Source: Desulfurobacterium indicum
GTDB taxonomy: Bacteria; Aquificota; Aquificia; Desulfurobacteriales; Desulfurobacteriaceae
Length of the DNA stretch: 64,000 nucleotides
Reading direction: 5' to 3'
NCBI RefSeq assembly: GCF_001968985.1
Contig: NZ_MOEN01000002.1
Span: forward strand, 40,799-104,798
Part shown: piece by piece, positions 1 to 8,584 of the stretch
Position numbering within the stretch: position 1 is the stretch's first letter
How the letters are laid out: every line of letters starts with the position of its first letter
Position numbers and translations under genes: made by a program
The notes under the pieces: generated by a model
Databases searched by the model: none
Told to the model about the DNA's origin: nothing
What the model saw: only the letters and a program-made list of their open reading frames with translations

Positions 1-1326
1 ATTTTGGAGCCAGCCATTTATAAGGAGCTTGAGTCGAACAACACACTTGTTGATCCTCAACTTGAGGCTTTGAGGGAGAAGTATAAACCGATTTATGATT
101 CTGTCCTGCCGAATTTTGGCTTAACCAGAGATAATGTTCTGGAGATGTTTACGTTTACTGCGGCAAATAAGACTCTGTCTGTAAATGATTTTGAAGTTAT
201 AAAGAGAGCTCTGACAAACAGCACCATTGCGGATAATCTTGAAAGTTTCATTACCGGTTTGAATTATGCCAGTGTTCCTCTTGAGTATAGAGGCATAGAA
301 GCTTCCGTTATGTCAAGTGCTGCTGCGTCGTATATTGGATTTGTTAACGGAACAAATAGTACTATTATGACTTTTAATATAGGAGAGCAATCTCTGGAAG
401 CTGTTCCTTATTCCATTTATAATGGTGCTAATTATGCTGTTTACAATGATACTGTCTATATATTTCTGCACGGTTTAGGGGGAAACAGGACGGTTGCTCA
501 GTTGTTAACAGCTGATGTTCCGTATGCAGTTGTTGCAATAGATTTGCCGGATCACGGTGATAGAGTAGAAGCAACGGATAATCCTTATACCTCTTGTTTT
601 GAAAATGTTTCCGGAAGTTGCTTTCTTACGGAAAATCCGGGAAGTGATAGATTGAATTTTTATCAATCAATATTTGATACGAGAGTTCTGCTAAGGTCAC
701 TTGCCGACGGTAATTTTGATATTGATGGTGATGGTGTAAATGATGTTCCAAAGAATATTGATTTTGTCGGAATGTCACTTGGAAGTATAGTTGGCAGCTC
801 TCTTTTAGGTATAGATAGTGTTACTAACAATACGATTTCCAGAGCAGTTTTGAATGTTGGAGCGGCAAATCTTGTTTCTATTCTTGATACTGCAACGAAT
901 GAGATGATAGCCGGAATGGTAAAAACACTTGGAGTTGAAAGAAATTCAATGGATTATTTCATTACAATGGCTGTTTTTCAGACATTACTTGATCCTTCGG
1001 ATCCTGCTTATCTGGCAAGTAGTAGCTCCGTTAGTAAAACGATAATTCAGTCAGCTTATGGAGATTCTATTCTTCCTTATGTTTCAAACCTTTCTCTGGC
1101 AAGAGTATCAGGGTTTAATAACTATACGACTATTGATTTTTCAAATGTTACAGCTGCTTCTGGATGGTATATGTTTGGTAATGCATCGGCTTACGTGAAT
1201 CATGGATTTTTATTGACAACGAATATCTCTTATTATCCTGAAGTTTCTGATTATTTAGCTGATCAAACAGTTTTACAGGATGCACAAAAAGCTGCAAGAG
1301 AACAAATAAAGGATTTCTTCCAGTAA
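1..1326 (+). CDS. Extracellular lipase-like alpha/beta hydrolase, 3' part
   Basis: The reading frame is open from the first base, so this is the C-terminal about 440 residues of a longer protein cut by the window edge. It looks like the catalytic part of a bacterial extracellular lipase of the Pla-1/cef or VolA type. It shows an oxyanion-hole HGLGG motif, an aspartate-rich DIDGDGVND stretch that could bind calcium, and a nucleophile elbow GMSLGS with the serine codon at 775-777. A likely catalytic histidine sits in VNHGFLL near the C-terminus. The chain is rich in Asn, Ser and Thr, as expected for a surface or secreted protein. A hairpin terminator follows directly. The family call rests on motif order and may be only superfamily-level. 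Substrate is unknown. Confidence 0.7.
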   Translation: MLEPAIYKELESNNTLVDPQLEALREKYKPIYDSVLPNFGLTRDNVLEMFTFTAANKTLSVNDFEVIKRALTNSTIADNLESFITGLNYASVPLEYRGIEASVMSSAAASYIGFVNGTNSTIMTFNIGEQSLEAVPYSIYNGANYAVYNDTVYIFLHGLGGNRTVAQLLTADVPYAVVAIDLPDHGDRVEATDNPYTSCFENVSGSCFLTENPGSDRLNFYQSIFDTRVLLRSLADGNFDIDGDGVNDVPKNIDFVGMSLGSIVGSSLLGIDSVTNNTISRAVLNVGAANLVSILDTATNEMIAGMVKTLGVERNSMDYFITMAVFQTLLDPSDPAYLASSSSVSKTIIQSAYGDSILPYVSNLSLARVSGFNNYTTIDFSNVTAASGWYMFGNASAYVNHGFLLTTNISYYPEVSDYLADQTVLQDAQKAAREQIKDFFQ

Positions 1327-1334
1327 TTTAAGGA

Positions 1335-1362
1335 AAGGGGGAGAATAAATTCCCCCTTTTAT
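1335..1362. terminator. Bidirectional hairpin terminator between lipase and ilvD
   Basis: AAGGGGGA at 1335-1342 pairs with TCCCCCTT at 1351-1358 around an 8-base loop and is followed by a T run. It sits between two convergent genes and overlaps the ilvD stop region, so it can serve both strands. Confidence 0.75.
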
Positions 1363-3014
1363 CAGATCTCCTGAACAGCACCTTTTGAGGCGGAAGATAC
1401 AAGTTTCGCATATTTTCTTAGGAGTTTTGATTTCACTTCTTTTTGAAGAGGTTTGAAGTTTTCAAGCCTCTTCTTAATTTCTTCTTCCGGAACCAGAAGT
1501 TCCAGTTTTCTTTCAGGGATATTAAGGTATATTTCGTCTCCATCTTCTATTATACCTATGATACCGCCTTCAGTAGCTTCCGGTGAGATATGTCCAACGC
1601 AAGGGCCGTGCGTTCCCCCTGAAAATCTTCCATCTGTTATGAGGGCAACAGATTCTCCAAGTCCCATTCCCATAACAGCAGCAGTAACTGCTAACATTTC
1701 TCTCATGCCGGGACCGCCTTTTGGCCCTTCATATCTGATAACTATCACGTGCCCCGGCTTTATTTCTCCGTTCATTACGGCTTTCATAGCGTCTTCTTCA
1801 CAGTTGAAAACTTTTGCTGTTCCTTTAAAGATTTTCATTTTGTCACTTACGGCACCCTGTTTGATAACAGCACCTTCTGGAGCAATATTTCCGTAGAGAA
1901 TCGCCAGACCACCTTCTTTCTTGTATGGGTTGTCCATTGGTCTTATTACATCTTCATCAAATATTCTACCACTTGATGCAATTTCTTTAATGAATTTGCC
2001 TGAAACGGTTGGATTGTCTTCAATTAATGTTTGCAATCTTTTTAAAACTCCGGGAATTCCACCGGCGTAGTGAAGGTCTTCCATAAGATATTTTCCACCA
2101 GGCCTCATGCTGCATATCTTGGGAGTTTCACGACCTAAGTCGTCAAATAGTTTAATATCAAAGGGAACTCCTGCTTCGTAAGCAATAGCGGGAAGGTGAA
2201 GAACGGTATTTGTTGAGCCACCAAGGGCAAGGTCAACTCTTATTGCGTTTCTGAAGGCTTTAGGCGTTAAGATGTCTCTTGCCTTTATGCCTTTTTTTAC
2301 AAGTTCTACAATTTTTTCACCTGAAGCTTCTGCGATCCTTTTTTTTTCGGCAAGAGGTGCTGGCGATGTTCCACAGTAGGGAAGAGACATTCCTAAAGCT
2401 TCGGTAAGGCATGCCATTGTGTTTGCTGTGAACATTCCCTGACATGCACCTGAAGATGGACATGCTGTTTGTTCATACTCCAGAAGCTCTTCTAATGTTA
2501 GCTCTCCAGCTTTGTATTTTCCTATAGCTTCAAATGTGTGAGTAACGAGGTCTAACCTTTCTTTTCCTCTTCTTCCGGCAAGCATCGGTCCTGCTGTTAC
2601 AATTATTGCGGGAATATTCACTCTTGCCGCTCCCATTAGCATACCGGGAGTTATTTTGTCGCATGCTGTTAGAAGAACTATGCCGTCAAGCTGATGTGCA
2701 TTAACAACATCTTCAACAGAGTCGGCTATGATTTCCCTCAAAGGAAGAGAAAATCTCATTCCTTCATGTCCCATTGCTATGCCGTCACATATAGCTGGGA
2801 CTCTAACAATAAAAGGAGTGCCGCCGGCGGCAGCAACTCCTCTTTCTATGAATCTTTCAAGAGCATACATGTCAGCGTGGCCTGGTACAAGGTCGGTATA
2901 ACTTGAAATTATTCCAATTAAAGGTTTATCAATGTCTTCTCTTCTAATGCCTGTTGCCATCATTAGTGCACGAGCCGGAAGTTTTTCAAATTCTCTTAAA
3001 ACATCACTTCTCAT
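1362..3014 (-). CDS. ilvD: Dihydroxy-acid dehydratase
   Basis: Catalyses dehydration of 2,3-dihydroxy-isovalerate and 2,3-dihydroxy-3-methylvalerate, the third step of valine and isoleucine synthesis, in the cytoplasm. The 550-residue length is usual for the family. Cluster-binding and substrate motifs are visible: [10 protein letters not shown] and [15 protein letters not shown] with their conserved cysteines, and a C-terminal [11 protein letters not shown] segment. The N-terminus MRSDVLREF overlaps the end of the upstream DUF465-like gene by 11 bases, so it is probably the last gene of a leftward tsaB-rimI-ydcH-like-ilvD operon. The shared operon with tRNA-modification genes looks like simple packing rather than pathway logic. 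Confidence 0.97.
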   Translation of the reverse strand: MRSDVLREFEKLPARALMMATGIRREDIDKPLIGIISSYTDLVPGHADMYALERFIERGVAAAGGTPFIVRVPAICDGIAMGHEGMRFSLPLREIIADSVEDVVNAHQLDGIVLLTACDKITPGMLMGAARVNIPAIIVTAGPMLAGRRGKERLDLVTHTFEAIGKYKAGELTLEELLEYEQTACPSSGACQGMFTANTMACLTEALGMSLPYCGTSPAPLAEKKRIAEASGEKIVELVKKGIKARDILTPKAFRNAIRVDLALGGSTNTVLHLPAIAYEAGVPFDIKLFDDLGRETPKICSMRPGGKYLMEDLHYAGGIPGVLKRLQTLIEDNPTVSGKFIKEIASSGRIFDEDVIRPMDNPYKKEGGLAILYGNIAPEGAVIKQGAVSDKMKIFKGTAKVFNCEEDAMKAVMNGEIKPGHVIVIRYEGPKGGPGMREMLAVTAAVMGMGLGESVALITDGRFSGGTHGPCVGHISPEATEGGIIGIIEDGDEIYLNIPERKLELLVPEEEIKKRLENFKPLQKEVKSKLLRKYAKLVSSASKGAVQEI

Positions 3015-3240
3015 TACTTTTAGCCTCCTGAGCCTTTTTAATAAGCATTACCATCTCATCTCTAAGCCTTAACCTTTCCTTTTTCATCCTGTCGAGTTCG
3101 GCTTCTTCAGATGGTGTTAGGAAGGCTTTCTTTTCTAATTTATCTATAATGTCGTCGAGTTCCTGATGTTTCCTTTCAAGTGTTGCGAAGTGGTGGAACT
3201 TTTCCCTGGCCAGTTTTTTCAGGTTTTCGTCTCTGTACAT
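3004..3240 (-). CDS. DUF465 (YdcH-like) small coiled-coil protein
   Basis: A 78-residue, highly charged, helical protein. The heptad-like core around [20 protein letters not shown], followed by [19 protein letters not shown], matches the DUF465/YdcH family. Members are small soluble coiled-coil proteins of unknown function. The ATG is preceded by GGAGG at a good distance, supporting this start even though it lies 65 bases inside the end of rimI. It overlaps ilvD by 11 bases, so translation of the three genes is probably coupled. No function is assigned. Confidence 0.8.
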   Translation of the reverse strand: MYRDENLKKLAREKFHHFATLERKHQELDDIIDKLEKKAFLTPSEEAELDRMKKERLRLRDEMVMLIKKAQEAKSNEK

Positions 3241-3691
3241 CTTTTACCTCCGTGGGGTTTATTTTGAGCATTAAAACAAGAGCATTGTCTCCGTTTTTAT
3301 AGTAGTTTTTTCTAACGGCTACTTTTTTGAAGCCAAAGAGCTGGTAAAGTTTTAGTGCAGGTATGTTTTTTTCTGATACCTCTAAAAAGATAGTGAACGG
3401 TTTCTGTAAAGAAGCAAGTTCATCTATAATGGAGGCCATAAGTGCTTTTCCGATACTCCTTTTCCTGTAGTTTTTGTCAACTATAACAGCATGTATTTCA
3501 ACTTCATTCTCTAATATCCAGTATAAAACAAAACCGACAATTTTTCCATCGGTTAGAGCTACTTTTCCAGTGTATAGTTGAGAAAAGAAATCCCTTTTTA
3601 CATTACCAGTGTAAGTTGAAATTTGTCTCAAGAGTTTTTCCACTTCTTCCAGATCTTTAATCTGCCATGTTCTTATTTGAAGGTTTTGCAT
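3176..3691 (-). CDS. rimI: GNAT N-acetyltransferase, RimI-like
   Basis: A 171-residue GNAT-fold acetyltransferase. RimI proteins acetylate the N-terminal alanine of ribosomal protein S18. The acetyl-CoA loop is seen as the RKRSIGKALM segment (residues about 82-91). The C-terminal NIPALKLYQLFGFKKV stretch is typical of RimI. It sits directly downstream of tsaB with a 35-base overlap, a common bacterial arrangement. The acetyltransferase fold ends near LMLKINP; the basic tail after it is encoded by DNA that also encodes the start of the DUF465-like protein in another frame. The substrate could differ from S18. Confidence 0.85.
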   Translation of the reverse strand: MQNLQIRTWQIKDLEEVEKLLRQISTYTGNVKRDFFSQLYTGKVALTDGKIVGFVLYWILENEVEIHAVIVDKNYRKRSIGKALMASIIDELASLQKPFTIFLEVSEKNIPALKLYQLFGFKKVAVRKNYYKNGDNALVLMLKINPTEVKDVQRRKPEKTGQGKVPPLRNT

Positions 3692-4325
3692 CCGGTTGCC
3701 TTATATAAATGGGTTCAAGGGAGTTTCTGAAACCGTATTTTGCTGCGTAGAGGGCCGCATTTAGTGCGATTGACGTGTTTGCTGTTTTTTCTATTAATCT
3801 GTTCGAAGAGTGTATGTAATTTCCTATCTCGGAATTGGACGTGTAGTTGCCGGTAACTATTAGATTGCCAGGGATGTTTTCTATCTCTTCTATTACTTGC
3901 TGGATGGTTAAGTCTTTTGGTTTTACGATTACTTCGTAACGGTTGCGGCAGTATATATAGTATTTGTTTTTTCTTCCTTCCATGATTACAAATACTGGTG
4001 TTTTTTCATTCAGGAAACTAAAAGATAAAGCTTCCAGCGTTGAGACCGTTCCGATTTTTTCATTTCCGAGGATTTCTTTGAAAGCTTTTGCAAGAGATAA
4101 ACAGATTCTTATACCGGTGAAAGAACCGGGTCCTGCGGTAAAAATTATTAAGTCAATGGGTTCGAATCTGTTTTTTCCTGTCCCTAAAATAGAGTTAAGC
4201 GCTTCAAATACTTTTGATATATGTTCCTTTGGTGAGTTCCAGCTTCTTGACAACAGGACACTTTTGTCATCGATGAGAGCGACACTTCCAAGAGGCAGAC
4301 AAGTATCAACACCTAGAATTTTCAT
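3657..4325 (-). CDS. tsaB: tRNA threonylcarbamoyladenosine synthesis protein TsaB
   Basis: A catalytically inactive partner of TsaD in making t6A37 of ANN-decoding tRNAs. The N-terminus MKILGVDTCLPLGSVAL carries the ASKHA-fold phosphate-1-like loop. The FTAGPGSFTGIRI segment is the TsaB hallmark. A GTG four codons upstream (4337) is also possible, but the ATG at 4325 has a GGGTGG ribosome-binding site and gives the usual N-terminus. It is first in the leftward tsaB-rimI-DUF465-ilvD run. The pathway's other precursor enzyme, tsaC, lies in this window near 30.3 kb. Confidence 0.93.
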   Translation of the reverse strand: MKILGVDTCLPLGSVALIDDKSVLLSRSWNSPKEHISKVFEALNSILGTGKNRFEPIDLIIFTAGPGSFTGIRICLSLAKAFKEILGNEKIGTVSTLEALSFSFLNEKTPVFVIMEGRKNKYYIYCRNRYEVIVKPKDLTIQQVIEEIENIPGNLIVTGNYTSNSEIGNYIHSSNRLIEKTANTSIALNAALYAAKYGFRNSLEPIYIRQPDAKPSNKNMAD

Positions 4326-4367
4326 CCAATTTACCACCCATCAGTTAATATTGGTTTATCCTTATAA

Positions 4368-4376
4368 ATTATACCA
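4368..4376 (-). promoter_or_regulatory. Extended -10 element for the tsaB operon
   Basis: Reading the minus strand, TGG-TATAAT forms an extended -10 element about 45 bases upstream of the tsaB start. No good -35 hexamer is seen at 17 bases, which is tolerated by extended -10 promoters. The element lies between the hemW stop and tsaB. Confidence 0.45.
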
Positions 4377-4392
4377 ATTTTTTTGGAAGAAT

Positions 4393-5514
4393 TCATAAAA
4401 ATTGTTCTTCAATTTCATTTATTATTTTTCCGATAATATTTGTTGACAGTAAGAAATAGTCTGGATTTAGTTTCAAAATTTCGTTCTCAAAATTAATTAT
4501 ATCGCTTGACAACAGAGTTTGGAGAACTGAACTTTTTCTAACGGCAGATAAGAAAATATTTTTTTCTTCAGGATTCAGTTTAATTCCTCTGTTTTTTCTC
4601 AATCCCATTGCAATCTTTATTTTAACAAATTCTTTATCGTTAAAAGTCAGATTCTCTTCAAGTATTGGGTTTCCAGAAAGTATGCCTTCCTTGTATTTTT
4701 TATAATCACTGATGTTTTTAAAGTATGTTTTTGAAAGCATTGAAGCGGCAGAAGGTCCTATACCAAGATAACTTTTTAGTTTCCAGTATGCAAGGTTATG
4801 TTTACATTCAAATCCTGGCTTGGAGAAATTTGATATTTCGTATTGAGCAAATCCTTTGTTTTGCAATATTTTTGTGGTTTTCCCGTAGTATTTGCTGAAT
4901 TTTTCTTCTGAAGGTAATTCTAATCTGCCTTTTTTAACCTGTTCGTAGAATGGAGTTTCTTCGTAGACTGTGAGTGCATAACAGGATATGTGAGTTATAG
5001 GAAAATCGGTAGCCGTTAAAAGATCTTTTTCCAGATTATTTTCATCCTGACCTGGTATGCCAAACATAATGTCTACCGAGACGTTGTTAAATATAGAAGT
5101 TGCTGTATGTAAACTTTTGAGTGCTTTTTCAGAATCGTGCCTGCGGTTAAGCATTTTTAGGAGTTTTTCCTGAAATGTTTGAATACCGATACTGATTCTA
5201 TTTATACCTGCTGATTTTAAGGCTTTTAAATATTGAAATGTAACATCGTCAGGGTTTATTTCCACTGTTATTTCTTTTGCTGACGGAAAAATATTCAATA
5301 TTGATTCAAAGAAGAATGGCGGCATGAGTGAAGGAGTGCCGCCGCCAAAATATATTGTTTCGGGCATAACTGTAATTTTTCTTATTTCAAGTTCTTTCTT
5401 GAGTAGATATAAATAATCCTCAGCATTGGCTACCTCTATAGTCGAAAAAAAGTCACAATACGAACATTTAGTTCTGCAAAATGGAACGTGGACGTATAAG
5501 TGTTTTACTATCAT
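4393..5514 (-). CDS. hemW: HemW-like radical SAM protein
   Basis: A 373-residue radical SAM enzyme of the HemN/HemW group. The cluster motif CRTKCSYC is at residues about 13-20, followed by the YFGGGTPSLM segment. The HNLAYW motif marks HemW, a haem chaperone, rather than the oxygen-independent coproporphyrinogen oxidase HemN. The expected role is inserting haem into proteins, which fits an organism carrying c- and b-type cytochromes. It starts one base after the stop of the upstream barrel protein without a strong ribosome-binding site of its own, suggesting translational coupling. Confidence 0.9.
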   Translation of the reverse strand: MIVKHLYVHVPFCRTKCSYCDFFSTIEVANAEDYLYLLKKELEIRKITVMPETIYFGGGTPSLMPPFFFESILNIFPSAKEITVEINPDDVTFQYLKALKSAGINRISIGIQTFQEKLLKMLNRRHDSEKALKSLHTATSIFNNVSVDIMFGIPGQDENNLEKDLLTATDFPITHISCYALTVYEETPFYEQVKKGRLELPSEEKFSKYYGKTTKILQNKGFAQYEISNFSKPGFECKHNLAYWKLKSYLGIGPSAASMLSKTYFKNISDYKKYKEGILSGNPILEENLTFNDKEFVKIKIAMGLRKNRGIKLNPEEKNIFLSAVRKSSVLQTLLSSDIINFENEILKLNPDYFLLSTNIIGKIINEIEEQFL

Positions 5515-5515
5515 C

Positions 5516-5980
5516 TTATTTAAAACTATATGAGACAGTAATTACTGGAAACGGTATAAAGTCGGCTCCGAAAAATTTGCTGAAGAAGTAAACACCTCCG
5601 CCTATGGAGAAAGCTCCGTTTTCTCCCGTAGGATCATCTCCGTTCGGAAGATCGTATTCTATTCCTCCGCCGAAATATGGGTAGATTATTGTTGCCGTTC
5701 CACCTTCAAGGTAAGGATGAACTGCCTGCAATTCGTCGTTTACTGTAAAGTAATATCTGAAACCAAATCCTAGCCCTGCTGTTACACCGTAAAGATATTT
5801 AGGAGCTCCGTTACCGTCTCTTTCCAGCCTTCCTGCAAATATTGTGTCAAGGCCGACACGCCACTGATTTCCTGGTAGATTAATGGTGGTTTGTGTTTCG
5901 TTTTCGGCCGCATAACAGGTTGTGTATAGTGCAGACATGGCTATTAATGTGATAGCTCCTGTGATCAATGCTTTTTTCAT
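5516..5980 (-). CDS. Small outer-membrane barrel-like protein
   Basis: A 154-residue protein with a clear signal peptide (MKKALITGAITLIAMSALY, cleavage near CYAAE). The rest alternates glycine/aromatic-rich strands such as GVTAGLGFGFRYYF and GGGIEYDL. The C-terminus VITVSYSFK resembles a final beta-strand of an outer-membrane barrel. No specific family is recognised. The ATG has a perfect GGAGG upstream. It is divergent from ppsA and precedes hemW by one base. Confidence 0.7.
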   Translation of the reverse strand: MKKALITGAITLIAMSALYTTCYAAENETQTTINLPGNQWRVGLDTIFAGRLERDGNGAPKYLYGVTAGLGFGFRYYFTVNDELQAVHPYLEGGTATIIYPYFGGGIEYDLPNGDDPTGENGAFSIGGGVYFFSKFFGADFIPFPVITVSYSFK

Positions 5981-6016
5981 GATTCCTCCCGTTAAAATAT
6001 TCAGTAAAAGTTATAA

Positions 6017-6044
6017 TTGCATTATAGGACTGTCATACTATAAA
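6017..6044 (+). promoter_or_regulatory. Predicted ppsA promoter
   Basis: TTGCAT (6017-6022), a 16-base spacer and TATAAA (6039-6044) form a plausible housekeeping promoter. It predicts a start of transcription about 12 bases before the ppsA ATG at 6063, so the leader would be very short, with only a run of G residues for ribosome binding. Confidence 0.5.
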
Positions 6045-6062
6045 TATGGGGGGTTTTTGAAA

Positions 6063-8489
6063 ATGGACAATAGAAATGTTCTCTGGTTAAGGGATGTAAC
6101 TTTGAAAGATGTGCACCTGGTAGGAGGGAAAAACGCTTCTTTAGGAGAAATGCTTAACGTTCTTTCTTTTAAAGGAATAAATGTGCCGGATGGGTTTGTG
6201 GTAACGGCTAATGCCTACTTCAGATTTATCGATTTTAATAACCTTCGTGAAAAGATAGAAGAAGTGATAGCTTCCATAGATGTGAAAGATGTTGAGGATT
6301 TGCAGCGCAAAGCCGGTGTTATAAGAGCGCTTATTAGGGAGGGAAAGTTTCCTGAAAAAATGGAGAGGGAAATCCTTAGTTATTATCGAGCGCTTGGTGA
6401 GAAGTATAACATGGAGAATGTAGATGTTGCAGTACGTTCTTCTGCAACTGCTGAGGATCTTCCAGATGCCTCTTTTGCCGGACAACAGGATACTTACCTG
6501 AATATAAAGGGGGAGTCTGCCCTCCTTGATGCAGTTAAAAGATGTTTTGCTTCATTATTTACCGCCAGGGCTATTTCTTATAGAGAAAGTTTTGGATTTG
6601 ATCATTTTAAAGTCGGAATTTCCGTAGGTATTCAAAAAATGGTTCGTTCTGATCTTGGTGCTTCTGGTGTTTGTTTCTCTCTCGATACAGAGACAGGATT
6701 TGAAAATGTTGTTTTGATAACAGGTATTTATGGGCTCGGAGAGTTGATTGTTGGTGGAGAAGTGGTTCCTGATGAATTTCTGGTATTTAAGCCGACTCTA
6801 AAGAAAGGATATAAAGCCATAATAGAAAAGAAGCTGGGAGATAAAGAGAAAAAGCTTATATATACCGATGACGGTGAAGGAACAGTAGTGGATATTGTTC
6901 CAGAGAAAGAGAGAGAAAAGTTTTGTCTTTCAGATGAAGAGGTTTTGAAGCTGGCTGACTGGGTTTTAAAAATAGAGGAGCATTATTCCAATCTTTACGG
7001 TCGCTGGTGTCCGATGGATGTTGAATGGGCAAAGGACGGGATAAGCGGGGAGTTATTCGTGGTCCAGGCTCGTCCTGAAACTGTTCAGTCAAGAAAAGAT
7101 AGAAGTAAATTGACCGTGTATAAAATAGAGCTTTCTCCTGAAGAAAAAAATAAAAAATTACTTCTTAAAGGTACTGCTGTTGGAAGCAAGATAGCATCGG
7201 GAAAAGTGAGGAAGCTTTCCTCTCCGGAAAATGCATCTTCTTTTAATGAGGGTGAAATTCTTGTTGCTGAGATAACTGATCCTGATTGGGAACCTATAAT
7301 GAAAAAAGCTGCAGCTATTATTACCGAAAGAGGCGGAAGAACCTGTCATGCTGCTATTGTTGCAAGGGAACTTGGTGTTCCTGCAGTTGTTGGAGCAAAA
7401 AGTGCCCTTGATGTCTTAGAGAATGGGCAAACTGTGACGGTTTCCTGCGCGGAAGGTAGTGACGGTTACGTTTATGAGGGGGCAGTTCCTTATTCGGTAG
7501 AAGAAGTTGATATCTCTGAAATTCCTGAGGTTAAGACTCCTATAATGTTTAATGTTGCTACTCCAGACAAAGCCTTTGAACTTTCGTTTTTGCCTAACGA
7601 AGGAGTAGGCCTTGCAAGGGAGGAATTCATAATAAATAACTATATAGGAATTCATCCCCTTGCGCTGATCCATTTTGATTTTATTGAAAAAGAGGATTCA
7701 GAAATTGCAGAGTTGATAAAAGAAAAGACATTCGGATATGACAATCCGGTCGATTACTATGTCGATAAACTTTCTTATGGTATTGCCAAAATTGCTGCGG
7801 CATTTTATCCTAAGCCGGTAATAGTAAGATTTTCCGATTTTAAATCTAATGAGTACGCAAACCTTTTAGGTGGATCCCATTTTGAGCCTAAGGAAGAAAA
7901 TCCTATGCTTGGTTGGAGGGGGGCTTCAAGATATTATTCTGAAAAATTTAAAGAGGCTTTTGGTCTGGAGTGCATTGCTATAAAACGTGTCAGGGAAGAG
8001 ATGGGACTTGACAATGTTATTGTTATGATTCCGTTTTGTCGCACTCCCGAAGAGGGCAAGAAAGTGCTGAATGTTATGGAAGAGTATGGCCTTGAGCGTG
8101 GCAAAAACAGCCTTAAAGTTTACGTTATGTGTGAAATTCCGTCCAATGTAATTTTAGCTGAGCAGTTTTCCGAAATCTTTGATGGCTTTTCAATAGGTTC
8201 GAATGATCTGACACAGTTAACGCTTGGTCTTGACAGAGATTCCGAGCTTGTTGCTTCCATATATGATGAAAGGAACGATGCAGTTAAGTTTATGGTTGCC
8301 ACAGTTATAGATAAAGCCAAAAAGCTTGGACGAAAAGTGGGTATATGTGGACAGGCTCCTTCCGATTATCCTGAGTTTGCCGAATTTCTGGTGGAGAAAG
8401 GGATAGATACAATTTCTATTAATCCTGATGCTCTTTTGAAAACAAGAAAGGCTGTGGCTGAAATAGAACGGAAACTGAAGCTGGATTAA
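6063..8489 (+). CDS. ppsA: Phosphoenolpyruvate synthase
   Basis: Converts pyruvate and ATP to PEP, AMP and phosphate; in an autotroph it feeds gluconeogenesis from pyruvate. The frame is open upstream, but the ATG at 6063 gives the family N-terminus (WLRDVTLKDVHLVGGKNASLG), yielding 808 residues. The ATP-grasp N-terminal domain contains VRSSATAEDLPDASFAGQQ. The phosphohistidine domain carries GGRTCHAAIVAREL. The C-terminal TIM barrel has GSNDLTQLTLGLDRD and the catalytic-cysteine region GICGQAPSD. Single gene flanked by its own promoter and terminator. Confidence 0.96.
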   Translation: MDNRNVLWLRDVTLKDVHLVGGKNASLGEMLNVLSFKGINVPDGFVVTANAYFRFIDFNNLREKIEEVIASIDVKDVEDLQRKAGVIRALIREGKFPEKMEREILSYYRALGEKYNMENVDVAVRSSATAEDLPDASFAGQQDTYLNIKGESALLDAVKRCFASLFTARAISYRESFGFDHFKVGISVGIQKMVRSDLGASGVCFSLDTETGFENVVLITGIYGLGELIVGGEVVPDEFLVFKPTLKKGYKAIIEKKLGDKEKKLIYTDDGEGTVVDIVPEKEREKFCLSDEEVLKLADWVLKIEEHYSNLYGRWCPMDVEWAKDGISGELFVVQARPETVQSRKDRSKLTVYKIELSPEEKNKKLLLKGTAVGSKIASGKVRKLSSPENASSFNEGEILVAEITDPDWEPIMKKAAAIITERGGRTCHAAIVARELGVPAVVGAKSALDVLENGQTVTVSCAEGSDGYVYEGAVPYSVEEVDISEIPEVKTPIMFNVATPDKAFELSFLPNEGVGLAREEFIINNYIGIHPLALIHFDFIEKEDSEIAELIKEKTFGYDNPVDYYVDKLSYGIAKIAAAFYPKPVIVRFSDFKSNEYANLLGGSHFEPKEENPMLGWRGASRYYSEKFKEAFGLECIAIKRVREEMGLDNVIVMIPFCRTPEEGKKVLNVMEEYGLERGKNSLKVYVMCEIPSNVILAEQFSEIFDGFSIGSNDLTQLTLGLDRDSELVASIYDERNDAVKFMVATVIDKAKKLGRKVGICGQAPSDYPEFAEFLVEKGIDTISINPDALLKTRKAVAEIERKLKLD

Positions 8490-8493
8490 TTTG

Positions 8494-8521
8494 ACAGGCG
8501 GGTAGCTCCCGCCTGTATTTT
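8494..8521 (+). terminator. Intrinsic terminator of ppsA
   Basis: ACAGGCGGG (8494-8502), loop TAGCT and the perfect complement CCCGCCTGT (8508-8516) are followed by ATTTT. It isolates ppsA from the promoter of the secA unit that follows. Confidence 0.9.
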
Positions 8522-8546
8522 GAAGATTGTGATAATCTCCGAAGTT

Positions 8547-8575
8547 TTGACACTTCTCGTTTATTGGTGTATCTT
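8547..8575 (+). promoter_or_regulatory. Strong promoter of the secA leader ORF
   Basis: A consensus TTGACA (8547-8552), a 17-base spacer and TATCTT (8570-8575). The expected transcription start near 8582 is only about three bases before the ATG at 8585, which would make the leader ORF mRNA leaderless or nearly so. This matches the absence of a Shine-Dalgarno sequence there. Confidence 0.65.
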
Positions 8576-8584
8576 TAAACCACC

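Noticed and set aside
5922..6062. 47-residue N-terminal extension of ppsA
   Set aside because: It would overlap the divergent barrel gene and its start region, and the family N-terminus begins at the ATG at 6063.
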